Position numbers and translations under genes: made by a program. DNA of 64,000 nt from Paenibacillus amylolyticus (GTDB lineage Bacteria; Bacillota; Bacilli; Paenibacillales; Paenibacillaceae). Below the pieces are notes generated by a model. That model searched no databases and was not told the DNA's origin. It worked only from the letters and a program-made list of their open reading frames with translations. How positions within the stretch are numbered: the first letter of the stretch is position 1; each line of letters begins with the position of its first letter. Below are positions 26,895 through 36,350 of this stretch, piece by piece. The stretch spans positions 372,001 through 436,000 of the forward strand of contig NZ_BCNV01000001.1 of NCBI RefSeq assembly GCF_001570725.1, written 5' to 3'.

Positions 26895-27599
26895 GTGGCC
26901 CAGCCAGCAACCATTCTGCTTGTGGATGACGAGCAGGAGATTATTAAACTGATGGAAATCTATTTTGGCAACGAGGGTTATCGGATCCTCACTGCGAATG
27001 ATGGTCTTGAAGCGTTGGAACAATTGAAGAAAGAACCGATTGATCTCATTATTCTGGATGTCATGATGCCGAATATGGACGGAATTGAAGCTTGTATGAA
27101 AATTCGGGAAGAGCAGAAAATGCCGATTATCATGCTGTCCGCCAAAAGTATGGATATGGATAAAATCACAGGGCTAAGCATCGGTGCTGATGATTACGTG
27201 ACCAAGCCGTTTAACCCGCTTGAACTTGTCGCACGGGCGAAATCCCAGCTGCGCAGGTATCATACCTTCAATGAAGGGCGGGAGAATAAAGAGCACGAGT
27301 GGGTTATTGATGATCTGGTCATTAATACCGATACACATGAAGTTTGGGTAGATGAGCAACCGGTTCGTCTGACTCCGCGTGAATTTGCTGTTCTCGAATT
27401 ACTGGCTCGTCACCAAGGTTCAGTACTCAGTATGGAACAGATCTATCGTCAAGTCTGGAAAGAAGAATTCATGGAGTCGAACAATACCGTTATGGTGCAT
27501 ATTCGCAAGATTCGTGAGAAGATTGAACTCGACAGCAAACATCCCAAGTTCATTCAGACGGTATGGGGTGTGGGCTACAAGATGATCAAACCGCAATGA
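26895..27599 (+). CDS. OmpR-family response regulator (VanR-like)
   Basis: The 234-residue regulator has a receiver domain (ILLVDDEQE, phospho-acceptor Asp in IILDVMMPNMDG, Lys in VTKPFNP) and a winged-helix domain (VRLTPREFAVLELL, VMVHIRKIREKIE, TVWGVGYKM). The best overall resemblance is to VanR-type regulators. The start is GTG at 26895 after AGAGGA. It precedes its kinase gene by 73 nt. The target genes are not evident. Confidence 0.93.
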   Translation: MAQPATILLVDDEQEIIKLMEIYFGNEGYRILTANDGLEALEQLKKEPIDLIILDVMMPNMDGIEACMKIREEQKMPIIMLSAKSMDMDKITGLSIGADDYVTKPFNPLELVARAKSQLRRYHTFNEGRENKEHEWVIDDLVINTDTHEVWVDEQPVRLTPREFAVLELLARHQGSVLSMEQIYRQVWKEEFMESNNTVMVHIRKIREKIELDSKHPKFIQTVWGVGYKMIKPQ

Positions 27600-27672
27600 G
27601 CATGAATCTTCATGCATGCATACTCGTTAGGATTTCATGTGACATGAACAACACAGGCAGGGAGTTTCTACA

Positions 27673-28806
27673 ATGAATGCTAAGTTGATTAATACAGTCC
27701 GATGGAAATTTATCTATGCATTTCTGCTGAGCGGCATATTAACTGCAGTTATTTTGTACGGGGGCAGTCAGGTGGGACAGACTATCCTCGAAGCTCAGAC
27801 GTATCCGCATTATTCAATACCGGCCCAAGGGATCAGGTGGTTGGTAAATAATATCGGTTCGGTGCCTTTGATGATTGTGGTAGGCGTGCTCGGTTTTGTA
27901 CTGTTTTTTTTCCTGTTCTCTCGCAAGGTGATGCGGGTTCTGGATGAAATTACGGCAGGAATTCAGGAAGTTGCCAAAGGAGAGCTATCCCATCGTATCG
28001 AGGTGAAGACCTCGGATGAATTTGGAGTGGTTGCTGCAAGCATTAATCAGATGGCTGAACAATTGCAGTTGTCGCTTCAGGAAGAGCGTAATGCGGTCGC
28101 TGCCAAAAATGATCTGATTACCGGCATATCTCATGATCTGAGAACACCGCTCACTTCTATTTTGGGTTTTCTGGAGTACATCGAGAAGGATCGGTACCAA
28201 GATGAGATTGAGATGCGCTATTATGTTAGCATTGCCTATGAGAAATCCCTGACTCTTCGCAAGCTGATTGATGACTTGTTCGAATATACGCGTGTAAGTG
28301 GTGGGAGCCTTCCGTTGTCTTTACAAGCGTTGAATTTGAATTCGTTTCTGATGCAAATGGCTGAAGAGTTTGCTCCCATGTTGGAGGAAGCGGGTATGGA
28401 GTATAAGATCATCGGTGGGCAAGAACCACTATGGATTCAGGCGGCTCCAGGGGAGCTTGTACGAGCGTATGAGAATCTGTTCAGCAATGCCATCCGGTAT
28501 GGTTCGCAAGGCAAACTAATGGAGATTGGGCTGGCCCTTGAAGGTGAAGAGGCGGTCGCTCGCATTAGTAATTATGGCGAACCGATTCCGGCACAGGATC
28601 TGCCGCATCTATTTGATCGATTCTATCGTGTGGATAAATCCCGTTCCCGGGATACGGGTGGCACTGGTCTTGGTCTGGCAATTGCCAAATCGATGATTGA
28701 ATTGCATCGAGGAAGTATCGTTGCCTACAGTGAAAACGGCAGAACGGATTTTGTTACCCGATTCCCTGTGATTGTTGCTCCGACAAGTCATTATTCAGAG
28801 GAGTAA
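27673..28806 (+). CDS. Sensor histidine kinase (VanS-like)
   Basis: The 377-residue kinase has two membrane helices (about 11-30 and 65-85) with a very short extracellular loop of about 35 residues. A HAMP domain follows (about 88-140), then a His-containing GISHDLRTPLTSILGF and ATP-binding boxes (ENLFSNAIRYG, DLPHLFDRFYRVD, GTGLGLAIA). The short loop suggests sensing within the membrane or through a partner. It forms an operon with the preceding regulator. Confidence 0.92.
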   Translation: MNAKLINTVRWKFIYAFLLSGILTAVILYGGSQVGQTILEAQTYPHYSIPAQGIRWLVNNIGSVPLMIVVGVLGFVLFFFLFSRKVMRVLDEITAGIQEVAKGELSHRIEVKTSDEFGVVAASINQMAEQLQLSLQEERNAVAAKNDLITGISHDLRTPLTSILGFLEYIEKDRYQDEIEMRYYVSIAYEKSLTLRKLIDDLFEYTRVSGGSLPLSLQALNLNSFLMQMAEEFAPMLEEAGMEYKIIGGQEPLWIQAAPGELVRAYENLFSNAIRYGSQGKLMEIGLALEGEEAVARISNYGEPIPAQDLPHLFDRFYRVDKSRSRDTGGTGLGLAIAKSMIELHRGSIVAYSENGRTDFVTRFPVIVAPTSHYSEE

Positions 28807-28899
28807 TAATTAAGAAATATTCGGTATTCTACCTCAGGAAGTGGTGTTGTAGCGGAATTGTTCGCAACGGTAATGAAACGCGCGATGCAATAGACGTCT

Positions 28900-28933
28900 A
28901 AGCGAGGGCGATCATAGGCCAGACGCTTCTTTC
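28900..28933 (+). terminator. Probable terminator of the two-component operon
   Basis: AAGCG-AG-GGC pairs with GCC-AGA-CGCTT and is followed by a pyrimidine-rich CTTTCCTT. Confidence 0.45.
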
Positions 28934-29007
28934 CTTATATTGAATAACATATATTCTAGATTTGAAAGTATAATATGTTTTTTTATCTAGTGTAAAAGGA
29001 GGATGAA

Positions 29008-29559
29008 ATGGGCCGTAAATATAGTAACTCGGATTCAGATATGGATATGAACTCGCTGCAACCCAAAACCGGGATCAGACCGGAACGGCCTGGTATCTCC
29101 GGATTGGGTGGATGGCTTATTTTAATCCAGATCAGTCTTTGGCTTGCGCTGGTGTTTCTCATCTCGGATGTATCGCAGGTGAATGTCGTCATGGACCCTG
29201 CCAGATGGGAAGAAGGCCGTGGTGTCGATCCTCAGATCTACGCGGAGATGATCCGTCCACTCCTGTGGTTTGGCTTCATAAGCAGCAGCATTCTATTGAT
29301 GATCGTTATCGTGAATCTCGTTCTTTTATATAAACGGAAGAGACAGTTTCCACGCATGATGATGGTGATGTACATGATGAATGTGATTATAAGCATCGTA
29401 ACCTGGATTCTGATTGCGCGAAATGAGATCCCAAGAGAACAGCATGTGCTGGATGCAACTCCGGCTTTTCATTTGATCGTACGATCTATTCTGGTGTGCT
29501 GTATCTTCATTCCGTACTTCTTGAAGTCGATTCGGGTGAAGAATACGTTTGTGAAGTAA
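29008..29559 (+). CDS. DUF2569-like membrane protein
   Basis: The 183-residue protein has a polar N-terminus of about 30 residues, the motif GISGLGGWLILIQI typical of DUF2569 proteins, and four predicted membrane helices (about 33-55, 85-108, 120-142, 152-175). Function is unknown for the family. AAAAGGAGG precedes the ATG. It is followed by a hairpin terminator. Confidence 0.7.
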   Translation: MGRKYSNSDSDMDMNSLQPKTGIRPERPGISGLGGWLILIQISLWLALVFLISDVSQVNVVMDPARWEEGRGVDPQIYAEMIRPLLWFGFISSSILLMIVIVNLVLLYKRKRQFPRMMMVMYMMNVIISIVTWILIARNEIPREQHVLDATPAFHLIVRSILVCCIFIPYFLKSIRVKNTFVK

Positions 29560-29597
29560 CTGGCTTCGCTAGTGACACGGTAGAACCTAAACGAAAA

Positions 29598-29645
29598 GGC
29601 CCATGGCATACAAAGCGCTAAGCTTGTATACCGTGGGCTATTTTG
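29598..29645. terminator. Terminator between convergent genes
   Basis: GCCCATGGCATACAA pairs with TTGTATACCGTGGGC (29624-29638), followed by TATTTT. It probably serves the DUF2569 gene and, from the other side, the exporter genes. Confidence 0.7.
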
Positions 29646-29675
29646 CAACCAAGGTAGGGGATATATTTGGAAGGT

Positions 29676-30143
29676 TCATTTGGATGATGGTTTTGTCCGT
29701 AGTGATTCAGGAATTCGGCGTATCATCTGGTTCAATACCTCGGACAGCACAAGGCCTACGGCAATAGCACCGGATAACATGAGTGCCTTGGCGGCCATCT
29801 CCATGGCTGCACCGTAATCATTTTGCACAAAGCTTCGCATCGCATTATACGCCAGTCCACCAGGAACCAGAGGAATGATGCCTGCGACGCTGAAGATGAT
29901 AACGGGGGCACGAAACATGCGAGAGAATACTTGGCTGATGACACCTACGGCTATGGTCGCTGCAAGTGTAGCAGGAACCGCATCCGCTGCATATTCGAGC
30001 ACGATATAGATCATCCAGCCGATCATGCCGACGAATCCACCGTGGAGCAGCATACGCCTTGGTGCGTTGAAGATGATACCGAACGCGGCTGAAGCGACAA
30101 AACTGGTTAAGGCTTGTTCAATAAAATGGAGCATATCCTGCAT
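29676..30143 (-). CDS. Threonine/serine exporter, small subunit (YjjB/ThrE C-terminal type)
   Basis: The 155-residue protein has four to five hydrophobic helices and corresponds to the C-terminal half of ThrE-type exporters (the DUF3815/YjjB group). Features are FGIIFNAPRRMLLHGGFVG near the start and PVIIFSVAGIIPLVPGGLAYNAM in the middle. It lies 9 nt downstream of the gene for the other half, so the two form an operon and probably one transporter. YjjP/YjjB-type pairs export small carboxylates or amino acids. Confidence 0.85.
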   Translation of the reverse strand: MQDMLHFIEQALTSFVASAAFGIIFNAPRRMLLHGGFVGMIGWMIYIVLEYAADAVPATLAATIAVGVISQVFSRMFRAPVIIFSVAGIIPLVPGGLAYNAMRSFVQNDYGAAMEMAAKALMLSGAIAVGLVLSEVLNQMIRRIPESLRTKPSSK

Positions 30144-30152
30144 TCCTCCGTC

Positions 30153-31022
30153 TTACATAAAAAGTGAAAATACAACTGCAATGCCGGTACCTATGGCAAA
30201 GGCGGTCAGAAATGCCTCAGCTCCCTTGGATAATCCGGATACGAGATGTCCGGCCATCAGATCGCGTACAGCGTTGGTAATCAGTAGCCCCGGGACCAGC
30301 GGCATAACTGAACCAATAATGATTTTGTCCCGTTCATGACCCACTCCCATGTAGATGAGGAAAAAAGCGAGTAGGCCAATGACGAAGGATGCCGTAAGCT
30401 CGGCAAAGAATTTGACCCGTACCAATCGGTGAAAGGCAATAACTGCTGCATAACCTATACCACCACAGATCAGCGCCGGAAGAAAGTCGGTCCAGCCTCC
30501 GCCAAACATAATGGTAAAACAACCACTGGATAACGCCGCAGCCGCAAGCTGCACAGCCGTTGAATAGGAGGAGGGCTTACCTTCAATCTGAACCAACAGA
30601 TCATGGGCTTCCTGAACAGTGAGCTGCCCTTGTCCGATGCGACGGGAAACCGCGTTCACCTCGGATACTTTGTCCAGATCCGTCGTACGCTCGGAGATGC
30701 GAATCAACTTGGCAGGTTCGGTTGCATCAACAGAGAAGAAGATACCTGTTGGCACAACGTAACTGTGCGAATGGGGTAAACCCAGCGCTGCGGCCATGCG
30801 TTTCATCGTATCTTCCACACGGTAGGTCTCACCGCCGCTTTGCAGCATGATTTTGCCTGCGAGCAGACAGATTGCGATCACGCGGGATTGTTCAGTAGGG
30901 TTGTTGCCAATCATACCCGTCTCGGTCTGAGATGCGGGTGATGAATCATGACGTATGTATTCCAACCGGATCAAGCTCCGTTTCATATGAGATAAGGCGT
31001 GGTGCCGACACCATTGTATCAT
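30153..31022 (-). CDS. Threonine/serine exporter, large subunit (YjjP/ThrE N-terminal type)
   Basis: The protein (up to 289 residues) matches ThrE N-terminal/DUF1212 proteins. It has a soluble start with GKIMLQSGGETYRVEDTMKRM and VVPTGIFFSV, then about five membrane helices with MPLVPGLLITNAVRDLMAGH. The start is uncertain: the first Met codons lack clear ribosome binding sites, and later ATGs at residues 13 and 37 are possible. It is co-transcribed with the small subunit gene downstream. Confidence 0.85.
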   Translation of the reverse strand: MIQWCRHHALSHMKRSLIRLEYIRHDSSPASQTETGMIGNNPTEQSRVIAICLLAGKIMLQSGGETYRVEDTMKRMAAALGLPHSHSYVVPTGIFFSVDATEPAKLIRISERTTDLDKVSEVNAVSRRIGQGQLTVQEAHDLLVQIEGKPSSYSTAVQLAAAALSSGCFTIMFGGGWTDFLPALICGGIGYAAVIAFHRLVRVKFFAELTASFVIGLLAFFLIYMGVGHERDKIIIGSVMPLVPGLLITNAVRDLMAGHLVSGLSKGAEAFLTAFAIGTGIAVVFSLFM

Positions 31023-31068
31023 ATTTCACACGCCCGCAAGGAATCATACCGCACTGACGCTATGACAA

Positions 31069-31115
31069 CAAAAAAGCTTCGTTCCCAAGACCTGAAGGTC
31101 ACAGGAGCGAAGCTT
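31069..31115 (-). terminator. Terminator of the 31.1 kb minus-strand gene
   Basis: On the - strand AAGCTTCGCTCC pairs with GGAACGAAGCTT and is followed by TTTTTTG. Confidence 0.85.
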
Positions 31116-31151
31116 CTTGAAGCGGGTCCAGTTATATACGCATAATACCAG

Positions 31152-31457
31152 CTACATTAACAGTGTAATAACCAACAATTCATACAGCACAAGTGGCAAA
31201 ATCGTCGGTCCAAACAAGGCGCGCGGTTCAGGATATCCATGCATCGGGGTAACCTGGAGATACAAAATTCCCCGGTCTGCACTGATGATGACACCTTCCC
31301 ATACCTGCCCATCGATATTCTGGACTTGTACCTTCTTGCCTACATGCTGCCGGGCTGTATGATGAAGCATATTCCGCACACTTTGCACGGATTGAAGCAT
31401 CGGTTGATTGGCTTGATACACGATACGCGTGGATGGCGTGGATGTGGATTCAGACAT
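31152..31457 (-). CDS. Small hypothetical protein with an Sm-like segment
   Basis: The 101-residue protein has a polar N-terminus. The segment VGKKVQVQNIDGQVWEGVIISADRGILYLQV (about 39-69) has the alternating pattern of an Sm/LSm-like beta-barrel, and the tail is hydrophobic. The exact family is not recognised. The ATG at 31457 is chosen because AGGAAGGG lies 9 nt upstream. It is followed by its own terminator. Confidence 0.6.
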   Translation of the reverse strand: MSESTSTPSTRIVYQANQPMLQSVQSVRNMLHHTARQHVGKKVQVQNIDGQVWEGVIISADRGILYLQVTPMHGYPEPRALFGPTILPLVLYELLVITLLM

Positions 31458-31521
31458 GATGCACAACCCTTCCTCAAAATAAGTTCTTACTTCAAGGTAT
31501 GCATCTGCCTACAAAAGGTGA

Positions 31522-32565
31522 TTACACAAACGCCATCTCCAGGCTCCCGCGTCCATTTTCATAAGTCACTTTGCCTAGGGCTCCATTCACAAAGGTTAGC
31601 TGGGGCGGAATATGGCCGAGATCCACATCGTACAGTACAGGGACACCCAGATCCCCAAGCGCAGAGGAAAGAGCATCGGTGAAATTGAAATCCGCTGTAT
31701 CGGAATAACCGGCAGGTCGGCCGAACATGAAACCTTTCACACCTGCAAACCAACCAGCCTCTTTCATTTGCCACAGATGACGGTAGATATCCCCCGCGTT
31801 CATCTCACAGCTCTCCAGATACCAGATGGTTCCTTCGTCTGCACAATACTCATTCAGATATGATGCCACGGGTGCATATGGCGTGCCGATCAGACTGGAG
31901 ATCGTATCCATGCAGCCGCCGATCAGCCGACCGGAGAACGACACAGCGGTATCTGCATCTTCCGAGTGGCCGAGCTGTTTCCAGAGGGAAGGTGTATCCA
32001 GGTTGAATCCAGGTAATTCCGGTTTCCATGCCGATTGATAATGTGTGGAAGACGATTGTGTGATCTGTCCGCCGTAATTGGTCTGTAAAACATCAATCCA
32101 GCGCGCAGTCACGGGATCGATGGCGCTTGATCTTAAATCCACATAATTAGTGCCATGCGCTGTCGCTGTTCCGGTGAGCAGGGTATAGGCAAACAGGAAG
32201 GTACTGATATCCGAATAACCCATGACCCATTTGGGCGGCAACGATTTTAAGGCTTCCCAATCTAGCAGGGGCAATATATCCATCAGGAACTCTCCACCCC
32301 ATGGAGGGATAATGGCTTGAACATTTGGGTCACGGAAAAATTCATTCATTTCCTCGGCGCGTTCCTCTTTGGAGGCACTCACACATTTGGTGTTGTGGCG
32401 GAGCGATGGGCTTTCCATTACGCCAAAACCAAGGCGCTCCATATTGCGTTTGCTCTCCTCAAGATAATGGTGCAGAGATTCGCCTACACCGCTGGAGGGG
32501 GCTGCCACCCCGATCATGTCTCCCGGAGCGAGTGGCTGCGGATAACGGATGGAACGTTGATTCAT
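31522..32565 (-). CDS. S66-family LD-carboxypeptidase (MccF-like)
   Basis: This serine peptidase family includes LD-carboxypeptidase A and the microcin C self-immunity protein MccF. The 347-residue product has PGDMIGVAAPSSGV at the start, IIPPWGGEFLMDILPLLD around the nucleophile region, MGYSDISTFLFAYTLLTG, and the C-terminal block with WYLESCEMNAGDI and DLGHIPPQLTFVNGA (catalytic His and Glu). The ATG at 32565 (MNQRSIRYP) follows GGGAAGGTG, and the frame runs upstream without a better site. It may recycle cell wall or detoxify peptide antibiotics. Confidence 0.85.
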   Translation of the reverse strand: MNQRSIRYPQPLAPGDMIGVAAPSSGVGESLHHYLEESKRNMERLGFGVMESPSLRHNTKCVSASKEERAEEMNEFFRDPNVQAIIPPWGGEFLMDILPLLDWEALKSLPPKWVMGYSDISTFLFAYTLLTGTATAHGTNYVDLRSSAIDPVTARWIDVLQTNYGGQITQSSSTHYQSAWKPELPGFNLDTPSLWKQLGHSEDADTAVSFSGRLIGGCMDTISSLIGTPYAPVASYLNEYCADEGTIWYLESCEMNAGDIYRHLWQMKEAGWFAGVKGFMFGRPAGYSDTADFNFTDALSSALGDLGVPVLYDVDLGHIPPQLTFVNGALGKVTYENGRGSLEMAFV

Positions 32566-32664
32566 GTCTAACCACACCTTCCCTATTAACATCATTGCTT
32601 GTTTTATAATGAATGTTTCCATTATATAGAATAGTAGCGATAATCACAGCCTGCTGAGGGAAGA

Positions 32665-34002
32665 TTAAGGGTTCACCGGAATATCCAATGAGAAGGGGGA
32701 CTTCACCTTCATGGGATAGGTGGAAATGTGCATTTGGATTTTCCCCTGCATCTTGGCTCCATTTTCGACAGTAGAAGAAACAATCGTGTGACTGTCATCG
32801 GTTCCCTCCCCACCACTCCAACTGGTTCCAGGAACATTATATGACTTACCTGCACTGTCTTTAACATTTCCGAAAGAGAGAACGAACCCACCTTGCATAC
32901 TGCCAGCAACAGAGAAGTCGATAATTAGATCTTTACCTTCAACCTTGCTGCCAACCATCTTCAATCCAGGTGGACCACCTGTAATCTGACGTGACTTCAG
33001 GTCAAGTGAAAGATCCAGATCCTTTTTATCCAATCCGGAGAAGCCAGATCCTTGTAAGGTCAGCTTTTTCGGTATGGAGAAGTACATGCTTTCGAAATAA
33101 ATGGAACGTTCATCCTCACCTGTTGAGGTATCTGTTCTCCACGCGCGACCTTGCTCGTCGACCAGTTGAAGATCACTAAGGCCAAATACCTTCTTGGTAT
33201 TTTTAGGATCAAAATTGACATCAAGCACAAGACGGGTTGGATACAGAGTAGCCTGTTTCACATCAATACGCTGCCCATCCACCGTTAATGTCTGATTCAC
33301 GGGAATGACTTTTTTCATGCCTCTGGTAAGATTTTTGTCTACCGGGAATGTCACTTTCCACTTTTCAGAACCTGCGGTATCTCTGGACTTAAACACAACA
33401 CTTAGCTCTTCAGGAGGAAGGGCTTGATCCGAGAAGATCACATCAATCATATTCTCATACACATTCTCGTCTGGAGAAGGCGTCGGATAAGCGTAACTAA
33501 ATGCCACAGGAAGATTTTTTCCGTTCTCATCCAGTAAATCGATCTTATAATTGAATTTTTCGAGATCTTTCATTCCTTTCATCGTGTAAAAAATAACCAT
33601 ACGTGACTCGTCTGTGATAATGCCTTCAACGGTCACCGAAGCACCATCATGCTCGTCGGTTACCCCGACTTTCTGTAAGAGGGACTTATCGATCGCCATC
33701 ATTAATCCTTTGTCCTGGCGAATCATGCTTACAATGCCTTCCATGCCAGGCAATTGCTCCACGAAGGACGCAAAAGCGGGAGAGACACGGATACATCCCG
33801 TGAATAACAGGATGAGGGCAGCTGCCGAGATGGAGCTTATATACCAGCGCAGCCGGGACTTGCGCTTACGAGCCGCCTGGCGGATTCCCGACTGCACAGC
33901 CTGATAGGCGGCTGCATCGGGCACAGGCATGGTTTCGTACTCCGTCTTGCGAGCATTCAGACGTTCTTCCAATGCATCGAATGATTTTTGTTCATCTGTC
34001 AT
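32665..34002 (-). CDS. DUF4179 anti-sigma-like membrane protein
   Basis: The 445-residue protein has a cytosolic N-terminus of about 50 residues, one membrane helix (about 50-70, ISSISAAALILLFTGCI) and a large extracytoplasmic part with DUF4179 features (FASFVEQLPGMEGIVSMIRQD, VTVEGIITDESRMVIFYT) followed by Ig-like beta-rich domains. It overlaps the ECF sigma gene by 4 nt. That arrangement fits an anti-sigma factor holding the sigma factor at the membrane until an envelope signal arrives. Confidence 0.85.
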   Translation of the reverse strand: MTDEQKSFDALEERLNARKTEYETMPVPDAAAYQAVQSGIRQAARKRKSRLRWYISSISAAALILLFTGCIRVSPAFASFVEQLPGMEGIVSMIRQDKGLMMAIDKSLLQKVGVTDEHDGASVTVEGIITDESRMVIFYTMKGMKDLEKFNYKIDLLDENGKNLPVAFSYAYPTPSPDENVYENMIDVIFSDQALPPEELSVVFKSRDTAGSEKWKVTFPVDKNLTRGMKKVIPVNQTLTVDGQRIDVKQATLYPTRLVLDVNFDPKNTKKVFGLSDLQLVDEQGRAWRTDTSTGEDERSIYFESMYFSIPKKLTLQGSGFSGLDKKDLDLSLDLKSRQITGGPPGLKMVGSKVEGKDLIIDFSVAGSMQGGFVLSFGNVKDSAGKSYNVPGTSWSGGEGTDDSHTIVSSTVENGAKMQGKIQMHISTYPMKVKSPFSLDIPVNP

Positions 34003-34514
34003 GAGGATGCATCTCCTTTCGTTTCAAGTTGATCACGGAGCTGTCCGAGTGCCCGATGTAATCGGGATTTTACGGTTCCGGTCGGGATTTCGAGAATATC
34101 GGCGACTTCAGTTAAGGTGAAACCTTCGAAATAACTCAGGATAATAATTTGTTTGCAATCCCGGTCAAGGGTGGAAACGGCCGCAGCAAGATCCGGATCC
34201 GCAGGACGATCCCAACTGCTGGATTCATGAGTCTCGGTGACGGGACTGAACCGACTTTTGCGTTTACGTTCGTCCGCACAGTAGTTGAGCAGTATGCGGA
34301 TGAGCCAAGTGCCAAAGTAAGAGGGTTCTTTTAATTTTTTGAGTTTGCGGAACGCCCTGAAGGTTGATTCCTGAATCGCTTCCAGCGCATCACCTTCGTT
34401 ATGCAGATAGGCATAGGCAATTCGGTACAGTCGGCTCTGATGCAATTCCATTAAGGCTGCAAAAGCCTCGGCATCCCCTTTTTGTGCGGCGATGGTGAGC
34501 TGAGTAGGGGTCAC
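33999..34514 (-). CDS. ECF RNA polymerase sigma factor
   Basis: The 171-residue protein has sigma region 2 (YRIAYAYLHNEGDALEAIQE, FRKLKKLKEPSYFGTWLIRI) and region 4 (DCKQIIILSYFEGFTLTEVA, GTVKSRLHRALGQL), typical of SigV/SigW-like ECF factors. It is the first gene of a two-gene operon with the membrane anti-sigma-like protein, and the overlap is ATGA. The sigma factor probably regulates this operon itself. Confidence 0.94.
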   Translation of the reverse strand: MTPTQLTIAAQKGDAEAFAALMELHQSRLYRIAYAYLHNEGDALEAIQESTFRAFRKLKKLKEPSYFGTWLIRILLNYCADERKRKSRFSPVTETHESSSWDRPADPDLAAAVSTLDRDCKQIIILSYFEGFTLTEVADILEIPTGTVKSRLHRALGQLRDQLETKGDASS

Positions 34515-34610
34515 ATGGCTGCTCCTTTCATGGATATGTTGAGTATTAGACTGCGTAAGGCTCCAAACGGTTCTTATTTCTTGAAAAAAATATGTAATCG
34601 AACAACAAAT

Positions 34611-34656
34611 AACCGTCAGACCTTCTTTTTGTACTCCAAAAAGAGTCCTGACGGTT
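34611..34656. terminator. Hairpin after the ankyrin gene
   Basis: AACCGTCAG pairs with CTGACGGTT (34648-34656), with an inner CTTTTT/AAAAAG stem. It is immediately downstream of the ankyrin gene on the - strand. The following T-tract is poor. Confidence 0.55.
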
Positions 34657-34692
34657 ACTCACGGTATTGCTCACGCTACCTGAACATAATTG

Positions 34693-35214
34693 CTATCTAG
34701 CTGCAACGGCTGCTTGCAGGCACGAAGCTGTAGATGTGTTGCCACGTTCAAGTGCAATGTGCAATGCGGTTTGGCCTGATGAGTTCAATGCACTCGGATC
34801 GGCACCATGTTGGAGTAACATCTCGATGAGTTCGGTCTGATCCGTATGAAATGCTGCCGAGTGCAGCGCATGTTGTCCATCACTATCCAGAATACTCGTG
34901 GATGCCCCATGTTCGAGCAAAAGGTGAATAACTTCTGGCGAACGTTCTCCGGCAAGTGCGGCATGCAGTGCAGTATTGGATGGAATAAAGGAAATCTTGG
35001 AATGAGAAATGGCGTTAACATTGGCACCGTGCTCCAGAAGAACACGAACTGCTCCTGCTTGTCCATAATGAGAGGCATATCCCAGTGGCGTAAGGCCATC
35101 TTGATTTTCAGTGATGGCGAATTCCGGGTCAGCATCAAGCAGTGACTGCAGTTTCTCAACGTGGCCTTCCTGTGCAGCCTGGAATAGCTGATTAATCTGT
35201 TCTGCATGATTCAT
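34693..35214 (-). CDS. Ankyrin-repeat protein
   Basis: The 173-residue soluble protein consists of about five ankyrin repeats. Repeats are seen as DGLTPLGYASHYGQAGAVRV, NTALHAALAGERSPEVIHLL, QHALHSAAFHTDQTELIEML and GQTALHIALERGNTSTASCL. Such proteins mediate protein contacts, and no partner can be named. The ATG at 35214 follows GGAGG by 8 nt. It lies 32 nt downstream of the GNAT-Nudix gene and may share its transcript. Confidence 0.88.
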   Translation of the reverse strand: MNHAEQINQLFQAAQEGHVEKLQSLLDADPEFAITENQDGLTPLGYASHYGQAGAVRVLLEHGANVNAISHSKISFIPSNTALHAALAGERSPEVIHLLLEHGASTSILDSDGQHALHSAAFHTDQTELIEMLLQHGADPSALNSSGQTALHIALERGNTSTASCLQAAVAAR

Positions 35215-35246
35215 AGCGAATACCTCCATCCGATGGAATATTAGAA

Positions 35247-36350
35247 TTACATGGATTCGTTATATAACTTCTTCGCAGCTTCCAGCCCAGGTACGGCAAA
35301 ACAGGCGAGTGGAGAGGGTAGATCATTCAATGGGAACCAGCCGATCTCACCAATGGCGCCGCCTTCTTCCAGATTACGAGCATGACCGCCGATTACCTTG
35401 GTGGAATAGAGAACAGATATCCAATGTTCCTTCTGCTCTGGCTGGATCGTCTCCGCCGTACAGAGCAGACTGTCGATGGCAATATCCAGATCCACTTCTT
35501 CCTTGATTTCACGAATGACGGCGGTCTCCAGTGATTCGTAGGGATCGACTTTCCCGCCGGGGATACTCCAGGTGTGCTGTTCGGGCTGGCGGTTCCGCCA
35601 GGCGAGAAGCACTTCGCCCCATTCATTCAGGATGACCGCGCCTACGCCGATCCGAGGCGCAATTTCAGGTTCGCCTTTGGGATATGAACTTAACTCCGAC
35701 ATGGACAGCGCAGCTTGTTCGGTCGTATTACGCTGCGAGAAACCACCCGCTGTCATTACCCCAGATTCAGATGTACGAGTGGACTGGAATGACAATGGAA
35801 GCTGAGACTGTATAGACCATTCTTCCGCAAGGATACTCATCGAGATCAGGTCATAATGCATGCCATCCCGCAATACCGCAGAACGTTGGCGACCCTCTTC
35901 CCGAAATCCAGCTTTTAGGTACGCACGTCTAGCTGCTTCATTGTATTCAATGACTTCCAGCGCAATCCGGTTCAGGTTCAATTCGTGGAAGCCATACCGA
36001 AGAATCAGAGCTAAGGCGTCGCTTCCGTATCCTTTACCCCGATCATTTTCTTCGCCGATACCAATCGCCAGACGAGCAGACCGATTGTTCCATTCGATCC
36101 GATAGAGGGCGGTGAAGCCAATGAATCGATTCCCCTCCAGTGTACGTAATGCAAATTCAAAACCGTTGTCTCGGCGGACAGACGAAGAACCCGTTTCATC
36201 CGGCGTTAACGGAATAGCGATATCGGTATCCATGTTGCGCAAATATTCATAATCATCCGTAAAGCGGGAGAGACGCATGCAATCTTCCGGGCATGGAGCC
36301 GCGAGCCTCACTTTGGAACCTTGAAAACCATTTAAATGACGTGGAGCCAT
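35247..36350 (-). CDS. GNAT acetyltransferase - Nudix hydrolase fusion
   Basis: The 367-residue protein joins two domains. Residues about 10-175 are a RimJ/RimL-type GNAT domain (GIGEENDRGKGYGSDALALI, NRIALEVIEYNEAARRAYLK). A Ser/Thr-rich linker follows, then a Nudix domain (about 230-360) with the Nudix box GGKVDPYESLETAVIREIKE (REIKEEV). The box ends in Val where Gly is usual. The fusion could couple removal of a damaged or toxic nucleotide compound to acetylation, which is an inference. No frameshift is seen at the junction. Confidence 0.85.
   Translation of the reverse strand: MAPRHLNGFQGSKVRLAAPCPEDCMRLSRFTDDYEYLRNMDTDIAIPLTPDETGSSSVRRDNGFEFALRTLEGNRFIGFTALYRIEWNNRSARLAIGIGEENDRGKGYGSDALALILRYGFHELNLNRIALEVIEYNEAARRAYLKAGFREEGRQRSAVLRDGMHYDLISMSILAEEWSIQSQLPLSFQSTRTSESGVMTAGGFSQRNTTEQAALSMSELSSYPKGEPEIAPRIGVGAVILNEWGEVLLAWRNRQPEQHTWSIPGGKVDPYESLETAVIREIKEEVDLDIAIDSLLCTAETIQPEQKEHWISVLYSTKVIGGHARNLEEGGAIGEIGWFPLNDLPSPLACFAVPGLEAAKKLYNESM

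Noticed and set aside
28807..29007. Riboswitch in the gap after the second histidine kinase
   Set aside because: No known aptamer consensus is seen, only a terminator-like hairpin.
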